Origin: Pseudomonadota bacterium
GTDB lineage: Bacteria > Pseudomonadota > Alphaproteobacteria > Rhizobiales > Beijerinckiaceae
Reading direction: 5' to 3'
Assembly: GCA_023393655.1 (NCBI GenBank)
Contig: JAEWKP010000414.1
Location: forward strand, 1-7,934
DNA length: 7,934 bases
Position numbers and translations under genes: made by a program. The stretch's first letter is position 1. Each line of letters begins with the position of its first letter. Below the pieces are notes generated by a model. It was not told the DNA's origin, searched no databases, and worked only from the letters and a program-made list of their open reading frames with translations. Of the stretch, positions 6,495 through 7,934 are shown one piece after another.

Positions 6495-6500
6495 ACACCC

Positions 6501-7520
6501 ATGCGCGTTTATTACGATCGTGATGCCGACATCAACCTGATCAAGGGCAAGAAGGTCTGCATCGTCGGCTACGGCTCGCAGGGCCATGCCCACGCGCTCA
6601 ACCTGCGCGATTCCGGCGTCAAGGACGTCATCATCGCGCTCAAGGCCGGCTCGGCCACGCGCAAGAAGGCCGAAGAGGCCGGCTTCAAGGTGATGACCCC
6701 GTCGGAGGCCGCCAAGGTCTCGGACATCATGATGATGCTGACCCCGGACGAGCTGCAGGGCGACATCTATCGCGACGAGCTGCACGCCAACATGAAGGAA
6801 GGCGCCGCGCTGCTCTTCGCGCACGGCCTCAACGTTCATTTCAACCTGATCGAGCCGCGCAAGGACCTCGACGTGCTGATGGTCGCCCCGAAGGGCCCCG
6901 GCCATACCGTCCGCTCCGAGTATCAGCGCGGCGGCGGCGTGCCGACCCTGATCGCGATCCATCAGGACGCGACCGGCAATGCCCATGACCTCGGCCTGTC
7001 CTACGCCTCGGCCAATGGCGGCGGCCGCGCCGGCATCATCGAGACCACCTTCAAGGAAGAGTGCGAGACCGATCTCTTCGGCGAGCAGGTCGTGCTCTGC
7101 GGCGGCCTGGTCGAGCTGATCAAGGCCGGCTACGAGACGCTGACCGAGGCCGGCTACGCCCCCGAGATGGCCTATTTCGAGTGCCTCCACGAGGTGAAGC
7201 TGATCGTGGACCTGATCTACGAAGGCGGCATCGCCAACATGAACTACTCGATCTCGAACACCGCCGAATACGGCGAGTACGTCACCGGCCCGCGGATCAT
7301 CACGGCCGAGACCAAGGCCGAGATGAAGCGCGTCCTCAACGACATCCAGTCGGGCAAGTTCACCCGCGACTGGATGCTCGAGAACAAGGTCAACCAGACC
7401 TCGTTCAAGGCGACTCGCGCCCGTTATGCCGCTCACCCGATCGAGGAAGTCGGCGCCAAGCTCCGCGACATGATGCCGTGGATCAAGGCCAAGGCCCTGG
7501 TCGACAAGACCAAGAACTGA
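6501..7520 (+). CDS. ilvC: Ketol-acid reductoisomerase, class I, NADP-type
   Basis: This 339-residue enzyme converts 2-acetolactate or 2-aceto-2-hydroxybutyrate to the dihydroxy acid, the step after acetolactate synthase, using NADPH and Mg2+. The length marks the short class I form. The Rossmann domain has GYGSQGHAHALNLRDSG (residues 23-39), and the cofactor loop ALKAGSATRKKAEE carries K48, S51 and T53, as in NADPH users. H108 lies in FAHGLN and K131 in APKGPGH. Metal ligands are D191 and E195 (TDLFGEQ), E227 and E231 (ECLHE), and the substrate serine is S252 (SISNTAEYG). All catalytic residues are present. Leucine codons are almost only CTG and CTC, a sign of high expression. It follows the TetR gene by 14 bp with no room for an attenuator leader, so any own promoter would lie inside the TetR gene. 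Confidence 0.98.
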   Translation: MRVYYDRDADINLIKGKKVCIVGYGSQGHAHALNLRDSGVKDVIIALKAGSATRKKAEEAGFKVMTPSEAAKVSDIMMMLTPDELQGDIYRDELHANMKEGAALLFAHGLNVHFNLIEPRKDLDVLMVAPKGPGHTVRSEYQRGGGVPTLIAIHQDATGNAHDLGLSYASANGGGRAGIIETTFKEECETDLFGEQVVLCGGLVELIKAGYETLTEAGYAPEMAYFECLHEVKLIVDLIYEGGIANMNYSISNTAEYGEYVTGPRIITAETKAEMKRVLNDIQSGKFTRDWMLENKVNQTSFKATRARYAAHPIEEVGAKLRDMMPWIKAKALVDKTKN

Positions 7521-7530
7521 GTTGGTACGG

Positions 7531-7560
7531 GCCTGCGCCGGCGATGGTCGGCGCGGGCTT
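7531..7560 (+). terminator. GC-rich hairpin just after ilvC
   Basis: GCCTGCGCCG (7531-7540) pairs with CGGCGCGGGC (7549-7558) as a 10-bp stem with one G-U pair and an 8-nt loop, beginning 11 bases after the ilvC stop. Only a short, interrupted T-rich tail follows. It may be a first, inefficient terminator or a structure that stabilises the mRNA 3' end. Confidence 0.5.
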
Positions 7561-7639
7561 CCCAGATTGATTCAAGCTGTTCCGATCGTGATTCCGGAAT
7601 ATCTTGCAATCGTTTGATCCAATTGGATTTTCTTGTTTT

Positions 7640-7675
7640 CGGGCGGTGGCCGAGAGGTTGCCGCCCGTTTTCGTT
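7640..7675 (+). terminator. Strong intrinsic terminator downstream of ilvC
   Basis: CGGGCGGTGGCC (7640-7651) pairs with GGTTGCCGCCCG (7656-7667) as a 12-bp RNA stem including three G-U pairs. It is closed by a GAGA (GNRA) tetraloop and followed by TTTTCGTT. The T-run is on the plus side only, so it ends rightward transcripts, from ilvC or from an unannotated RNA in the gap. Confidence 0.82.
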
Positions 7676-7687
7676 AGGGCGCCGGTT

Positions 7688-7712
7688 GGAACCCTCCGAC
7701 GGCACGGACGTT
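7688..7712 (+). promoter_or_regulatory. Predicted EcfG-type general stress promoter
   Basis: GGAAC (7688-7692), 16 bases, then CGTT (7709-7712) exactly matches the consensus recognised by alphaproteobacterial general-stress ECF sigma factors (EcfG, SigT, RpoE2). It is correctly oriented, lies after a terminator and 52 bp before the ATG of the last gene, so a leader of about 45 nt with a good Shine-Dalgarno is expected. The motif is seen directly; use by EcfG is inferred from the consensus. Confidence 0.7.
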
Positions 7713-7751
7713 TTCCTTGCGGTGCATGGCCCAAAAGGCCTGCGACAGACC

Positions 7752-7758
7752 AAGGGAG
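7752..7758 (+). promoter_or_regulatory. Ribosome binding site of the last gene
   Basis: AAGGGAG lies 6 nt before the ATG at 7765. It is the main support for a truncated gene that has no recognised domain. Confidence 0.75.
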
Positions 7759-7764
7759 ACGGTC

Positions 7765-7934
7765 ATGACGGTCGATACGCGACCCAGAGTGCCGGCGCAG
7801 GATCCCGAGCTTCTGCGTGGCGGAGATCCGATTCCGCCGATGCGGGCCGACGATCACAGCGATGCCGACCCGGCGGTGGAAACGCCGATCGAGGCGCGGC
7901 AGGGCTTTCTCGGCCGCCCGGTCCTGATGGTGCT
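7765..7934 (+). CDS. Hypothetical, probably membrane protein, 3'-truncated by window edge
   Basis: Fifty-six complete codons are visible from ATG 7765 and the frame is open to the window end. The N-terminal 45 residues are hydrophilic, rich in Asp and Pro, with PELLRGGDPIPPMRADDHSDAD, and should be disordered and cytosolic. From about residue 47 the sequence becomes GFLGRPVLMVL, which looks like the beginning of a transmembrane segment. I do not recognise a named family, although short proteins with a polar N-terminus followed by a GRPVLxVL-type helix are, as I recall, found in Hyphomicrobiales. A strong Shine-Dalgarno and an EcfG-type promoter upstream support the gene and suggest induction in stress or stationary phase. 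Function unknown. Confidence 0.75.
   Translation, partial: MTVDTRPRVPAQDPELLRGGDPIPPMRADDHSDADPAVETPIEARQGFLGRPVLMV

Noticed and set aside
6483..6500. GTG start of ilvC at 6483
   Set aside because: It overlaps the TetR stop and would put AAAGGAG inside the gene; the family N-terminus begins at the ATG at 6501.
6487..6500. Attenuator leader peptide before ilvC
   Set aside because: Only 14 bp separate the genes, with no room for a leader rich in branched-chain codons or a terminator/antiterminator.
6438..7436. 332-codon minus-strand open frame opposite ilvC
   Set aside because: It is a mirror of a highly biased coding sequence; ilvC motifs cover the whole length on the plus strand.
1..7934. 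CRISPR array, tRNA or rRNA gene, transposase, toxin-antitoxin or phage module
   Set aside because: I found no regularly spaced repeats, tRNA-like cloverleaf or mobile-element protein. All longer stretches are explained by metabolic or regulatory genes.

Overview
The window is GC-rich and densely coded. It carries the parts of a branched-chain amino acid biosynthesis locus of what looks like an alphaproteobacterium, probably Hyphomicrobiales. A Bosea-like genus is my guess from protein flavour, the palindromic intergenic repeat and an EcfG-type promoter; no marker gene proves it. Three ilv genes anchor the region: the 3' part of the acetolactate synthase large subunit (1-1521), the complete small subunit ilvN/ilvH (3104-3646) and a complete class I ketol-acid reductoisomerase ilvC (6501-7520). 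Together they cover the first two common steps of valine, leucine and isoleucine synthesis.

Layout: ilvI/ilvB (partial, +) is followed by a 141-bp gap almost filled by a composite palindrome (1530-1637). Next come an aspartate/glutamate racemase-family gene and a glutathione S-transferase-family gene that overlap by ATGA, then ilvN. After it lie a FAD-dependent monooxygenase with a GTG start inside a perfect hairpin and, again by ATGA overlap, a 71-residue two-helix membrane protein. This plus-strand run ends at 5128 and converges, 3 bp apart, on a minus-strand DUF924 gene (5132-5677); a short palindrome covers both stop codons. A divergent intergenic region (5678-5820) with a 15-bp operator-like palindrome separates DUF924 from a TetR-family regulator (5821-6486). 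That gene ends only 14 bp before ilvC, so the two may share a transcript.

Downstream of ilvC is a 244-bp gap, the longest in the window. It contains a GC-rich hairpin directly after the stop, an AT-rich stretch, a strong intrinsic terminator (GAGA tetraloop followed by a T-run) and then GGAAC-N16-CGTT, which matches the alphaproteobacterial general stress (EcfG/SigT/RpoE2) promoter consensus. A well-placed Shine-Dalgarno and a truncated gene follow (7765-end), apparently a small protein with a charged, proline-containing N-terminus leading into a membrane segment.

Most of the window is ordinary housekeeping and accessory metabolism, and I see no clearly new multi-gene system. The points most worth checking are the predicted stress promoter, the separation of the two acetolactate synthase subunit genes by a racemase/GST pair, the TetR-ilvC junction with its upstream palindrome, and hairpins that coincide with start or stop codons.
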